The position numbers and the translations under genes were made by a program. DNA of 64,000 bases. Source: Bimastos eiseni (lineage: Eukaryota; Annelida; Clitellata; Crassiclitellata; Lumbricidae). The DNA lies in assembly GCA_959347315.1 (NCBI GenBank), contig OY365810.1, forward strand, positions 8,306,647 through 8,370,646. Direction: 5' to 3'. The notes below the pieces were generated by a model that saw nothing but the letters and a program-made list of their open reading frames with translations, had not been told where the DNA came from and did not search any database. Positions 11,316-23,403 of this stretch are shown here, one piece after another; within the stretch, counting starts at the first letter, position 1; each line of letters starts with the position of its first letter.

Positions 11316-14300
11316 TCACTGAATGCAACCATCCGAGACTTTAGTAATATAATCATCAGCCGTGGATTCTGTTGCATCTTCAGGAACGCTGACATCGCAT
11401 CTGTTGTTAGCGTCGACGTCACAAATGGCGTCATCGCTTTCTGTGCTTCGGTTGATGGTCTGACCGACATAGGTAACGATGGAGAAAAACACGATTCCTC
11501 CAAGTATCATTCCCACTGACAAAAGACCAGTCGTCAACGTTTGTGGGATAACAATGTAGGCTGTTATCAGAGCAACTGTGTCAATTACAATGACCAACAT
11601 GGCCAGTACATTTCCGTGGAAATGACTCCCCAGAACGGAACCTAGAGGGGCTCCGATAACCACCACGGGTACACAGACGGCCAGAAACTCCCAAGTTTCT
11701 ATTGATATTCCCTGCATCATGATTCCCCTCCAAATGACGGCAGCGATGCTGTTACTGGCCATGAGGATGACGGATGTAGGTGTCGCCACTTTCTCGCTCA
11801 CACGGAACAGAAGTGTTAGGATGCTGAACGTGCAAATGTCAAGACCGTTGCCAACGAGAGCTGTGAACATCCCGCCAACGAAGCCCACTAGAAGCAGAAT
11901 GATCGCCTTCACAAAGTCAAGTCGCTGGATACGGTTGTGAATCTTTCCCTTGCGGAATATGATGAGGAAGAGGAGAACTGATGCAAAGGAGAACCATATG
12001 CTGACGAATCCCATCTTTTTCTCAACAGGTGTAAATCTCTTGTCTAAGAATTCGAGACCAATGATGAGCCCAAGAATCCCTCCGGCAGAGCTCAATCCAA
12101 GGGCTCTCCACTCACACTGGACCTTCATGAAGAGTATGGTGAACGAGGCAGCGGACATTCCACACGATTGGATGAGGACGGAGAAGTCACGTGCAGTCAC
12201 TGGAGAGATATGGAATGCCAACGTCATCACTGGAAAAGCCACAGCTCCTCCACCCTCGCTTGTCATCCCTAAACAATAAACAACGGTTTGATAATGTACG
12301 CAAATGGTATCTCAACCATGACATATTTATTAACAATCTTCCACACTATCCCGAATCTCATCCGCCATCATAATTAGCTCAGAGCTTTTGAATTCATAGA
12401 CAAAACTAGTGGCAATAAAGAAAACTATTGAGTGTTGGTGAAAGATAAAAGTCACTGGCAAGTACTTGTGGATATCGAATGAGGCTTTTTACGTGACTAA
12501 AACTTTGTGACCTTTGGATATTGACCTTTAACTGATATTGACCCTGCATGCCCGTAGATTTTCTTTTGACGTAACGCTTTGAGTGAACTTGATCCTATCA
12601 CCACTGTTTATTGGATGTGTAGAAATCTAGAGATTAAGGCTACTGTTTGACAATCAAATCGCTAATTGGACACGGTGCTTCTTTAAAGTATCATAAAATT
12701 ATATCATTTTCACAAACCAACCAGATATAATAGAGCCGAAAATCATTGTCACGCTCATGAATAATTTCTCTGGAAAGAGATGCCAGGCATTCAATTTGAT
12801 CATCGCAGACCACCAGAAGAAGTGAAAAATCGCGGTTGGAATGGCAAATCCAATTAGACGTCTGTGTTTCAAGAGGAATCGCTTCGGCCATGGCAGATCG
12901 TCCTGGTTCTCCAGGAGTAGGAGTGCCTCTTTCTGAGACCCTCGTAACTCTTGCCCTAAAATTTGCAGATATAGCCTATGTAAGCTCAACGTCTGTTCCG
13001 TGTGATAGTTGTCCAACGTTTGTTAGATCTACAGTAGTGTCGGCGTAACAAGGGGAACCAATCGGTTACAATGTCACACGAAAGTGAGGAAGCCGTAGGC
13101 TAGTGTAAAAATGTTTTCCAAAAGTGATCACCGCCTTTCTTGAACTCAACGGCAACTCAGCAAAAGTAAGACTAATTTATTGAATTACGCCTACTTGGGC
13201 AGTTCTCTCATACTAGGCAACAGTTACTTCCCTGTCCTCATTATATCAGTCGTATTTAACCATTCTGAGAATCAGTTAGTGCATTACCCACTTCAGCTTG
13301 CAAGGTTCCGACTACTTAATTTTACATACTGCCTGTAGGAATGTGCCTATCCCCTCTGGGCTTCACACATGCTCTAGCATTATTAAGGAGAACAACTCAC
13401 TGCTTACTCACATTTCGATAGCTTACTTGCTATAACGCAAAGGAGTTCAATTCGTACACTCCAGTCATATTGAAACCTTGAATAAAACTCTGAAATATGA
13501 ATACGTGTTCCCATCCATATTTTTATTTATTGACTGTCCTGTAGAAGCGACCATCTGTGGGACCGGTCTACTCGTCTGCAAAGTTCAACTTTTATCTGTT
13601 GGTAATCGATATACAATCGACATTGGCTCTTCTACGCACGTGATTGGCCATTTTGGTAGATTATCAGCCATCTGCGTCATTTCGACGATTGTTTTAATCA
13701 ATATGCAGAATTTGTTCAGTAATCTCGAATATGTTATAGTACTCTAGTGCTATGTTTCCGTACGAAACATATTCGTCGACTTTTCAAGGATTATGTGCGT
13801 CTAAGAGGCATTTTGTTTGCAAATTGCCTACGCAATAAGATTCCTTGCGGTCGTGTCTCAGCCGTGCACCGTGTACACCCCTTGTAGACGAACGTTCTCG
13901 TTTCGGTAGAGCTGATACTGAAGTATCCTTGACCGATAGTCAGGAGTGGCTGTTCAATCTACCGATCAACAAGCGACCAATACCTCTTCTATATCCTCCT
14001 TGAACCTCGACCAATATCCAGACATGCGTCATCTTCCACCAGTGAGAGGGTCTACTCGTCGATACCGAGACCCCGTGTTTGCGACTTGATCTCGGCAGTT
14101 GTCGCTCAACCTATTGCATTATGCATTATATACTAATTATTTTAATTGTAATAGGACATTTGAACATCCATGACATCTACCAACTTTTGACTGGAATCCG
14201 TTGGTTGGTTCCCCGCTTGTGCGTGGGCCAGCCATTGGTGACTCGATCCTTAATTTACTGTGCACTGTTTTTGCTAATTGTCTTAACAATCGTTGAAATG

Positions 14301-15533
14301 ACAATTAATATCCTGTTGGCTGGCATTAATAGCGCCTCTGAGTAGATTTATTGAAGAGGCGCTATATCAAGTATTCATATTCATTCATTCATACAAATGC
14401 ATCTAAAGTTATACGATAGTTTTTATTCAAAACGCTAAATTGGGTTGAGAAATCTGTGCGTTACCTTGCCAGAAATGATGTAGCAGCCAACCAACAACAG
14501 TTCTTCGTTCTCGCTTTGAAGAAGCTTTCTAGAATAAACAATATCATTATGTGTCGATCTGTGCTCATTGATTGCACGATATAATGATTATTTTAATTGT
14601 ATTAGGACAATCATTTGCATGTCGTCTCATCAAAGAAAACTCTACAGAGACGTTGACGACCTAAGAGGGAAAATCAAGATCGATAACAATTTTGAAATAT
14701 AATGATAATTATGAGCAACATGAAACTCAGCTGCTAATCGATTAAACTAACAGTACGTTTACTCTCTATCGTTGTATCTGTATGTCTCTGTATGTGTCTC
14801 TATATGTCTACATGTAGCTCTCTATCACTCTGTGTGTTGCTTCCTCTCTGTCTGTCAGCGTCTCACTTATGCGTCGCTGTGTGCCTCTATTGTCTCTGTC
14901 TTTGTCTATCTTTTGCTCTGAGGTCCAACAAGCAAATTTATAATCTGTGTAATTGCCTGGTCTTCGCGCCTATTGCCGTAATTCAATGTATTCAGTCTCT
15001 ATCCTCAATGATCGATTATCCTCTTGACTGTGCACGGACTGAGTACTCGATATAATTATTAGAGTTGCCAATAGGACGCAAGTAAACAAGAAATTTTAGC
15101 ACAAATTAACAGAAAATAATTTGGCCTCCGACATAAAACTTCAAAATCAGAGTCCGTTTTAAATAATTTCCAAATACAAATAAGTCTAATAAATATTCAG
15201 TACAATAAGTCGCACAACTCAACCACAAACAACAGGGCCATAGCTGACACAGACAGCATCAGCCCTGCAGCATCTGCGGCAGCCATTCGCTATTGTTATC
15301 GTAATTGAGCTTTTATAAAGCGTAACCATAAATAGCACAACAATCAGAAACGTTCTTCGTACATAAAACTACGAGAGTCGCTATTGGTAGGCCCTCGCAC
15401 ACACGATTAGCCCATCCAGTCAATTCACTCTGAACATCACTAACTCTGCATTATATGGCATTACATTACATGGCATTACATTTGGCTAGAATCCTTGAGT
15501 TCCTACCTCAGTGCGTTTGTCCGTCTGCATCAT
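11316..15533 (-). CDS. TauE/SafE-family membrane transporter, copy B (4 exons)
   Basis: Exons 15533-15507, 14528-14465, 12955-12722 and 12268-11316 have the same phases and lengths as copy A, giving 425 residues. The 316-residue open part of exon 4 is identical to copy A. Exon 3 differs mainly in its last 80 bases, changing the loop and second helix (A has FQKKFYMSLTMIVGSMIAG; B has FPEKLFMSVTMIFGSIISG). The gene belongs to the same TauE/SafE family: two halves with glycine-rich motifs, about eight membrane helices, probable anion export, substrate unknown. A second exon-1-like sequence without ATG lies upstream at 16594-16617 and could act as a non-coding alternative first exon. Copy identity to A means short reads would not separate their expression. 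Confidence 0.83.
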
Positions 15534-16593
15534 TGACAGTCAGCGAGTTGACGTAACGCTAGCAGCACCAAAGGTGTTCAACCACAGCACATCGCTTTTG
15601 TTTGAGCCATTAAAACTGTATTGAAATATACATAATATGCACTCACAACATCCATAGTTACTTATATACGTGCGGGCATTGGTAGGCATAGCGCATATAA
15701 TCATAGCCACCCATAATAAGACCTACAAAATAGGCAAAACCAGATACACAGAAGGACAGACGAACGTACAGCAAGGCAGAGCTCATAAAGTGCGTGACCT
15801 GTTTTTGGAATATTCTGTTGCCTCGTGCAAAAATCATTGTAGATCCAAAAAGAGTGTCTCTATTATAAGTCTTGCAGGAGAAATAAGTAGCAACACTACA
15901 CGGTCTGTATCTGGTAATAACCGGAAAACACAAACGGAGATATACAACAAGTCATATAATACAAGGCCACATTCTGTGAATCATGATTGTTTGAATTGCA
16001 TTATTAAAGGGCTAGACCTACTTAAGCCTTTTTTTTGAGTTAATGTTCTATCTACGGCTTCACACATCTTCTAAGAATATATCTATGAAAATGATGGTGA
16101 CATTAAATACTGCTAGAAATCGCCAATAAAGCATCGTTTAACTATCATCGGCCCGCATGAAAATCTCCGTCATCATGTTACACGGAAACGAAATGGAGAT
16201 TTCTTAAAATGTAAGCCTTCATTAATGGTCCTTAATAACTTCGATTAAATATCGCCAGCATTACATACCATTTCACGTGTTATTAGTAGAGATGCCTTCA
16301 TGGCATCGATCGATGCGTCTTTTACTGCATAGAATATTAATTAAAATGCCACGATGAACTGGACATAGCAAAACATAAGTGACGGATCCAGATTGCAAAA
16401 GGCTCAGAATATTCACCTACACACCCCTCCTGACACTCTTAAAGCGCACACTACATGTAAGAAAATTACTACTCTACATTGTATGTCTTGTGTCGTCCCA
16501 CGCAACCCGTAGAGTCGAGCCATCGAATTCCCGTGAATGAGTGATGGATATGCTGAACAATACAACTTCTGCTCAAAGGCCTTGAGTTCCTAC

Positions 16594-16617
16594 CTCGGTT
16601 CCTTTGTCCGTCGTCAC
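16594..16617 (-). pseudogene. Extra transporter first exon without start codon
   Basis: The sequence matches exon 1 of copy C (ACG GAC AAA GGN ACC GAG, then gtaggaac donor), but the expected ATG is GTG. It lies about 1.06 kb upstream of the intact exon 1 of copy B, inside DNA resembling the 24480-25440 part of unit C. It is either a leftover of unequal exchange or a non-coding alternative first exon. Confidence 0.65.
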
Positions 16618-16989
16618 ACTTGAACTCCAACGAACTGACAGAACGATCACGACAACAAAAGTGTTAAATCACAGTGCATCGCATGGTGTCACTTTATAAT
16701 AGATATTGGGACATTACATGCATGCACGCAACATGTTCATGTCACTCATTGCTATATACATACATGTAGGTAGCCCGTGCGCATGCGTTTTAACTATTCC
16801 TTAATAATACTAGACGAATTCATAAACAGAGAAGCAGAGGGAATAAGATGAATGGAAAGACAAAAGCTTAAAAGATCGTAAATTGCTTAAAAGATCGTAA
16901 ACTGGTTTATGGTACAATCTGCCGCTGAGTTTGTAGGCCCCAGTACAGGGTCTCTGAACGGCCTGCCTACTACACTACCAGTCTGAGTT

Positions 16990-17470
16990 CATCGATAAAC
17001 TGATAACACAAAATGAAGTCATTTCTAGACTATAATACTAGACACAACTATTTTGTTAATCTTGAGCGTTTAATTTGCTTTACTAAAAGACACTCGATGT
17101 TCAATCATTGGAATAACATGTTATTTATTACGATTACGTCAAGATGCGATGCGTTCTAGTAATTAATTAATCCTTTATAGCGTGAGACAAAGACAAGTTA
17201 TATATACACAGTGTCTATATGCGTACTCCTTCGGTGAAAGGAGGCTGGCCAGAGACACCACCTATGCCAGGGTTATCAAACGACAAGTGGTTGCTGGTCC
17301 AAGGGCCACAGTTTAGTGGGGCAGCTTTGAGCGGGTGGGTTAATGTTGATTTTGCTCCACTTCATTTGAGGCATGCTAGACAATGCAAGCGGAACTTAGG
17401 CCTACATGCAGCAATCAACTATGGTAGTGATGCGCACAGGCCTACAATACTCGTGAACGCTTATATACAT
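16990..17470. repeat. Unit 5'-flank repeat, second occurrence
   Basis: Homologous to 8320-8800 and 26000-26340. It marks the boundary between unit B and unit C. The open frame inside it is not conserved between copies, so I do not call it a gene. Confidence 0.75.
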
Positions 17471-17837
17471 TGATGTGTGGTATATTGATATAATTGCGCC
17501 ACATAAGTGCCAGGTTTGAATTGGATACGAGCGGAGATGTAGACATCCCATACTACCCATGGTTAGGCTATATATTATGTTTAAAAAGTTATTCTAATTG
17601 TCATTTATAACTTCTAATTCTAATCCAACATGAGCTCAACCAATATCGTGACAAGACTAAACCCGAAACATGATTATATCCAAACGACTATTCCACTTTA
17701 TACCTCAGATAATTTACCTCGAGGCTCCTTACTCAATGAGGTATCAGCAATCATTTGGTTGCATCAGTTGATCGAAACATCCCAGATCGTTCGTTCGCTC
17801 GTCTGCGTATTCTCGAACGAATTGCTCTGCACTGGCC

Positions 17838-17911
17838 ATAGCTACGTAGCTGTGAGCTACGTAGCTATAAGCAGCCTTCGGCTGTGACTAGGTACGGAAA
17901 CTGTGTCACTT
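17838..17911. repeat. Array segment shared with the pseudogene junction
   Basis: The stretch with GAGCTACGTAGCTATAAGCAG and TACGGAAACTGTGTCAC also occurs at about 6096-6158, where it is fused directly to the truncated end of pseudogene A'. In unit C about 2 kb separates it from exon 4. The fusion therefore marks a deletion of that 2 kb. Confidence 0.75.
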
Positions 17912-18239
17912 TGTGAATGAATCGATCGCTTTGGTGTAATAAACGAGTTTGCTGCAGTGTTTTGCAGTCAAACAACAGAAACTTTGGATAACATCCATCG
18001 ATGTCCTTTCGTAAAAGACACCTAATAATAAGTTTTTAATAACAGAATGTACTTGCAGCTGAATGTAGGCCTACTCTTAGTGTTGCGTCGTCCGTGTGAC
18101 AAATTCTTGATGGTAGGAGAACTGCTGTAACCGTAAAAACTATTCGTCGCCTTAGAATCATCCTAGCGTTTCGAAAATTCCTAGAAAGAAGCCAAGGACT
18201 TAGGCAGAAGTTGACGGAAAATACGAAATTCAATGCAGC

Positions 18240-18960
18240 ATAACTTCACGCACAGTCGAGAGCCGTTGCACCGATGTCAAATTATCTTAGCACATCATCA
18301 TTGCATTATAAAAAACAATTAGTTGCTTTTGATATTTTTTTTTATTTTTTAGAAAATTGATTTACAAATTTTACAACTTATCCTTCCTAAAAACATGAAC
18401 ATGAATGATAAAAGTAAGCAACGAATAGCTATTAAGGGATGTTTTCGTTTTGCCCAAACATTTTGCCCTCACGGATTTTCGAAGGCTGATTTCATAATTG
18501 TCTAGATAAACCACACAATATTTAATCCGGTTATTCACACGATGTCACACTGTTGGTTCTCCTGCGTCCAGTCAGTGATGGGCTTTCTCAGGACATAGGC
18601 TACAACACAGACACTGCTACACGGTAAACACTTTTACCCTATCTCAAAACAACTATGGCCGTTCGACAAAAGTTTTCTGAAAGCAGGACATGCGACTGGT
18701 AGTCATCGTCGAATATCTCTAAATGATCTACCTGTCGTATCCCTTGGTCATAGAAACGGATGAAATAATATATATGCACATATAAATATATTTAACAAAC
18801 TTTCTGCATGCCACAAATCAACTCTGATCTCCTTCCTGACAAAATGCGGAGACATGAGAAGATAATCATCAAGTGAGGAATCATAGCATTTTCTTTTGGT
18901 TTAGTAGTGAAATCTGCTGAATAGTTTTCAATGTTCTCATACTTAGGCCTGTAGTCACAA
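18240..18960. repeat. Diverged 3'-flank of unit C
   Basis: Recognisably homologous to about 704-1360 and 9860-10516, with anchors ACTTCACGCACAGTCGA, CATCTGTCGTATC/CTACCTGTCGTATC and CAAATCAACTCT. It shows that the array unit includes several kb downstream of the gene. No coding sequence is seen. Confidence 0.7.
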
Positions 18961-19621
18961 TATAATGAAGATTAATCATTCAATGCACACTGGTTTGTAC
19001 ATTGGGTATCTTCAGGTTCTTACTCACGTCAAATGTCACTACGTATATTTCAGAATTGTATATCAGTTTTTCGCATTGCACATCTTGATTCGAATGATGT
19101 CGGACTGTTGGCACAGAGCTCGTAACACATGACATCTTCAAGTTTCATGACGCCTTCGTTGTCAACGTCGTCAAGTTTCATATTACCTTCATTGGTAATA
19201 AAATTATACAGTGAAAATGACACTCATAAGAATCACCAAACTATAATAACATTGTGCCACATTATTAGCATCTGTAGATTTCTAGAGCGCCTTTCACATC
19301 AGGCCTATATATACAACCCAACGAGACATACAGTTGTGGCTGAGTCATAGTCATTTTCCTAACGATTCACATTGAAATTAAGTATCATATTAACCCTTGC
19401 GTAGTGGGTCTTCACCGATATGACCCTCAACGGCCTGAGCCTAGAAGTGAAGAATCAAAAAGTGAACAATATTAACTATGGTCACAATCTCATTAGTTGG
19501 CCTTGAAATGATCTAGTATCATGCTAGCATTTGACCACTTGCAGAGAATCACCAAATAGAGCAAAAATAGAATTCGATTAATCAGTCTTTTCGAATCATA
19601 TAATACAGTCTCAAGCTAAGT

Positions 19622-19670
19622 GGCACGATTCCTCCAAGTATCAAACCCACTGACAAAAGACCAGTCGTAA
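19622..19670 (-). pseudogene. 49-bp orphan fragment of transporter exon 4
   Basis: The stretch CACGATTCCTCCAAGTATC...ACTGACAAAAGACCAGTCGT matches the inside of exon 4 (for example 20129-20174) but lies 300 bp beyond the stop codon of copy C with no exon around it. It is a partial duplication or conversion relic. Confidence 0.7.
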
Positions 19671-19962
19671 CTTAAACAGAATAATAATTATTAGTTGTGG
19701 TCACATCTCTATCTTTTGACCTTTTGACCTATAGTAAATTTTGGAATCCATTTTTGAGTGATATCGTGATCCGATATTTGTCCGATTTTAATGGTATCAT
19801 AGCTTGAAACAGCTTCTAAAGCATCTTAAGCAATTGCTCCCATGTGAAAGAAATATTACCTATGCTATAAGTCACGTGTTGACTTGCAGTGAGCCCTTCG
19901 CAGGTGAACACTATATAGGCCTACACTGAGACTTGATACTTTTAGTCGAGATGAAACTAAAT

Positions 19963-22900
19963 TTAGCCATCTGAAACTTCTGTAATAGCGATGTCTGCCA
20001 TTTCTACAACAACTTCCTCAGGAACGACATTGTCGTGTTTGTTGTTAGCGTCGACGTCACCAATGACGTCATCGCTTTCTGAGCTTCTGTTAATGGCGTG
20101 ACCGACATAGGCAACGATGGAGAACAACACGATTCCTCCAAGTATCATTCCCACTGACAAAAGACCAGTCGTCAATGTCTGTGGGATAACAATGTAGGCT
20201 GTTATCAAAGCAACTGTGTCCAGTACGATGACCAACATTGCCAGCACATTTCGGTGGAAATGACTCCCAAGGACGGAACCTAGAGGGGCTCCAACAACGG
20301 CCACTGGCAAACAGACGGCCATAAACTCCCAGGTTTCAATCGATATCCCCTGCATCATGATTCCCCTCCAAATGACGGCAACGATGCTGTTACTGGCCAT
20401 GAGGATGACGGATGTAGGTGTTGCCACTTTCTCGCTCACACGGAACAGAAGTGTTAGGATGCTGAACGTGCAAATGTCAAGACCGTTGCCAACGAGAGCT
20501 GTGAACATCCCGCCAACGAAGCCCACTAGAAGCAGAATGATCGCCTTCACAAAGTCAAGTTGCTGGATACGGTTGTGAATCTTTCCCTTGCGGAATATGA
20601 TGAGGAAGAGGAGAACTGATGCAAAGGAGAACCATATGCTGACGAATCCCATCTTCTTCTCAACAGGTGTAAATTTCTTGTCTAAGAATTCGAGACCAAT
20701 GATGAGCCCAAGAACCCCTCCGGCAGAGCTCAATCCAAGGGCTCTCCACTCACACTGGACCTTCATGAAGAGTATGGTGAACGCGGCAGCGGACATTCCA
20801 CACGATTGGAGGAGGACGGAGAAGTCACGTGCCGTCACTGGTGAGATGTGGAAGGCCAACGTCATGACTGGAAAAGCCACAGCTCCCCCTCCCTCGCTTG
20901 TCATCCCTAAACAATGAAACAACAGACGCATGAAGTTCTCTAAAATACCTTTTGTAGCGTTTGACCGCCATTTGGCTGCGTCTAAATTGGGTGAGAAGAG
21001 CTTTATTACACTAAGTGACTGATGAAAGATGAACGGTTAGATATCTGTTAGAATAATGTTGTTGCATATTGTAATTAAACTTAGACAAAAAGTAAAGACA
21101 CAAACCTCTCAAATATCATACCTACCTAGATTGGCGTTAATTATTATGTCTAGCCTATTATTGAGGGCACATCTCAACCAAGGAGATGACGATGTCGAGG
21201 TGCAATTTCACGGATCGTTCTTGCATAAACGGCGACGTCTTTCCGTCCTTCAAAGACTTAATCCTTGGTGGAGTCGCGGCAAAGAAGATTCATCGGCTGA
21301 TGGGCGTACAGGAAATTCAACAAAGTACTTGCAATTGTGTCTGACATTCGCAAGTTAGGCAACTCCAAAAACGGACTTTCCATACAACTTGCTTGGATAC
21401 AGATCAACGTTGAAACGCATCCAAACGTTTGCTCTTAATGTCAGACATAAGCGACGTTGCTCGATGTTAGGTTCCTTTAAAGAACCTCCCAACACCCGAA
21501 ATACTAAACAACGAATATCCTAATCAGGCATGCAAAGTTTTAGTTTCGTTATATCCGTCCCGAAATGCGATTCGCCATCAATGGTAGAATTTGACTTTCG
21601 CCAATAGTTTCAACTTCCAACTGTCTACCGCCGACTGGGTTCGCCGGTCGCCGGGGTAACGCATTAAAGCGTAGCTCGAGTAACGTCATGCAGAGGTTGT
21701 TGATCAACAGTTCATCATGGGCTTTGAATAGTTTATTATCTAGTGCAACTTTATTAACTATACGCCACTATATTAACTAGTTTATTCTAAACTACCCATA
21801 AATTAACTAAGAATGGTAAACATTAATTTTGAGAAAGCTAGGCCTACAGATTAGCCACATATTTCAACAAGCACACAATGAACAATATTCCGCTCCAACT
21901 AAACTCTCTTCAGCCAGATAGAGCCCAGAGTGCCACTTTGACAACTAGTGAATGTTTGCGAAGATGAAGACTCTAAAAAAATGTCCATGGTAAAAAAAAT
22001 AACAAATGGTTATACATGTATTATAGATGGGAGACTTTTCATGCAACTGCGTGACTGACACATTCTGAACATTGGATTTAGACTTCGAACTGGTTTTAAC
22101 CCTGTCTGCCTTTCGATTTTGTTTTAACGTCTGCGCGCCAGTTAATGAATTGCTTCTTTAAAAAGTGTTTTCGTAATCAAGTTAAAGCAATAGATTAAGA
22201 AATTGCTTATGAGACTTGTATTCTAAACCAACCAGCGATCATGGAGCTAACAATTCCTGTGAGAGTCATGAAAAACTTCTCCTGGAAGAGATACCAGGCG
22301 TTGAATTTGATCATCGCCGGCCACCAGAAGAAGTGGAAAACCACTGCTGGAATGGCAAATCCAATGAGTCGACGGTGCTTCAAGAGGAATCGCTTCGGCC
22401 ATGGCAGATCGTCCTGGTTTTCCAGAAGTCGGATTGCCTCCACTTGAGACTCTCGTAACTCTTGCCCTGAGAGTTACAGAAATTCTATGTTAAATGTCTG
22501 ATCTGTATCATTTTCTAGTAAGAGGTGGGTAGTGAACATTTAATTGATTACCAAAGTACACGAATGTTGGGTGAAATCTAATGTTGTTGATATGTTGAAC
22601 TTGAAGTTAATAATTTCCCATAAGATAATGTTGTTTTCTGACTTGTAACATCATTTCAGTGAGTTACTTATCTGTGGATTCAATAACATTTGAAACAGAG
22701 GTTGAGCTGCAAACTATAGGCCTAGCATTGTCTAATTAGCATGGTAATGTGTAATCATAGGTAACGCTTATGATGATAATAATGATTACAATGGGTGCGC
22801 TGACAAAACGGCCCAGACAAAACGGCGCAGCAACAAAATGGGGCAGTACAAAACGGCGCAGACAAAAACGGCGCAAAACTGAACTAAAGAACAATAGTTT

Positions 22901-23361
22901 ATGGCAATTTAACATTGAAGTAGCAAAAACATACATATTTCTTTTCATTTATCCCACTTCCATTTAAGCATGATTCTGGTAGAATTCAGCTTATCACGTC
23001 GGGCGGCATTGTTTGACTGCTAATAATCAAGCAATCACCAGACGGTTGTCATAATCTTTGTTTTGCGCTCAATAATTGTCTGTGCCGTTTTGTCGGGGTA
23101 CTTTTAATTGCGCCGTTCTGTCTGCGCCGTTTTGTCTGCGCCGTTTTGTTACGGCGCCATTATAATGCTATTCGGAGATACTCTATGCACTAGCTATCTT
23201 TATCAGTGGCCCTTAATTGTTATCCGGCTCTTCAACGCTGCCGAGAAAATGCGGTAATTCTTTGAGGAGATGCAACCGTTCCAGATCCCAAAGTTTTCTC
23301 TCGCGGGAAAATGTCTTGTATCACATTATTGATCAAAAGTAGGCTATCTAGGGTAAATAAC

Positions 23362-23403
<42 letters not shown>

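Larger units (their letters stand above)
9157..15613. repeat. Large tandem duplication, right copy
   Basis: Second copy of block 1-6093, carrying transporter gene B, a hAT-type MITE and an ATCC microsatellite. It contains about 374 bp (13302-13675) absent from the left copy. The missing piece is flanked by a shared TGC in each copy, which suggests a microhomology deletion in the left copy. Confidence 0.95.
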
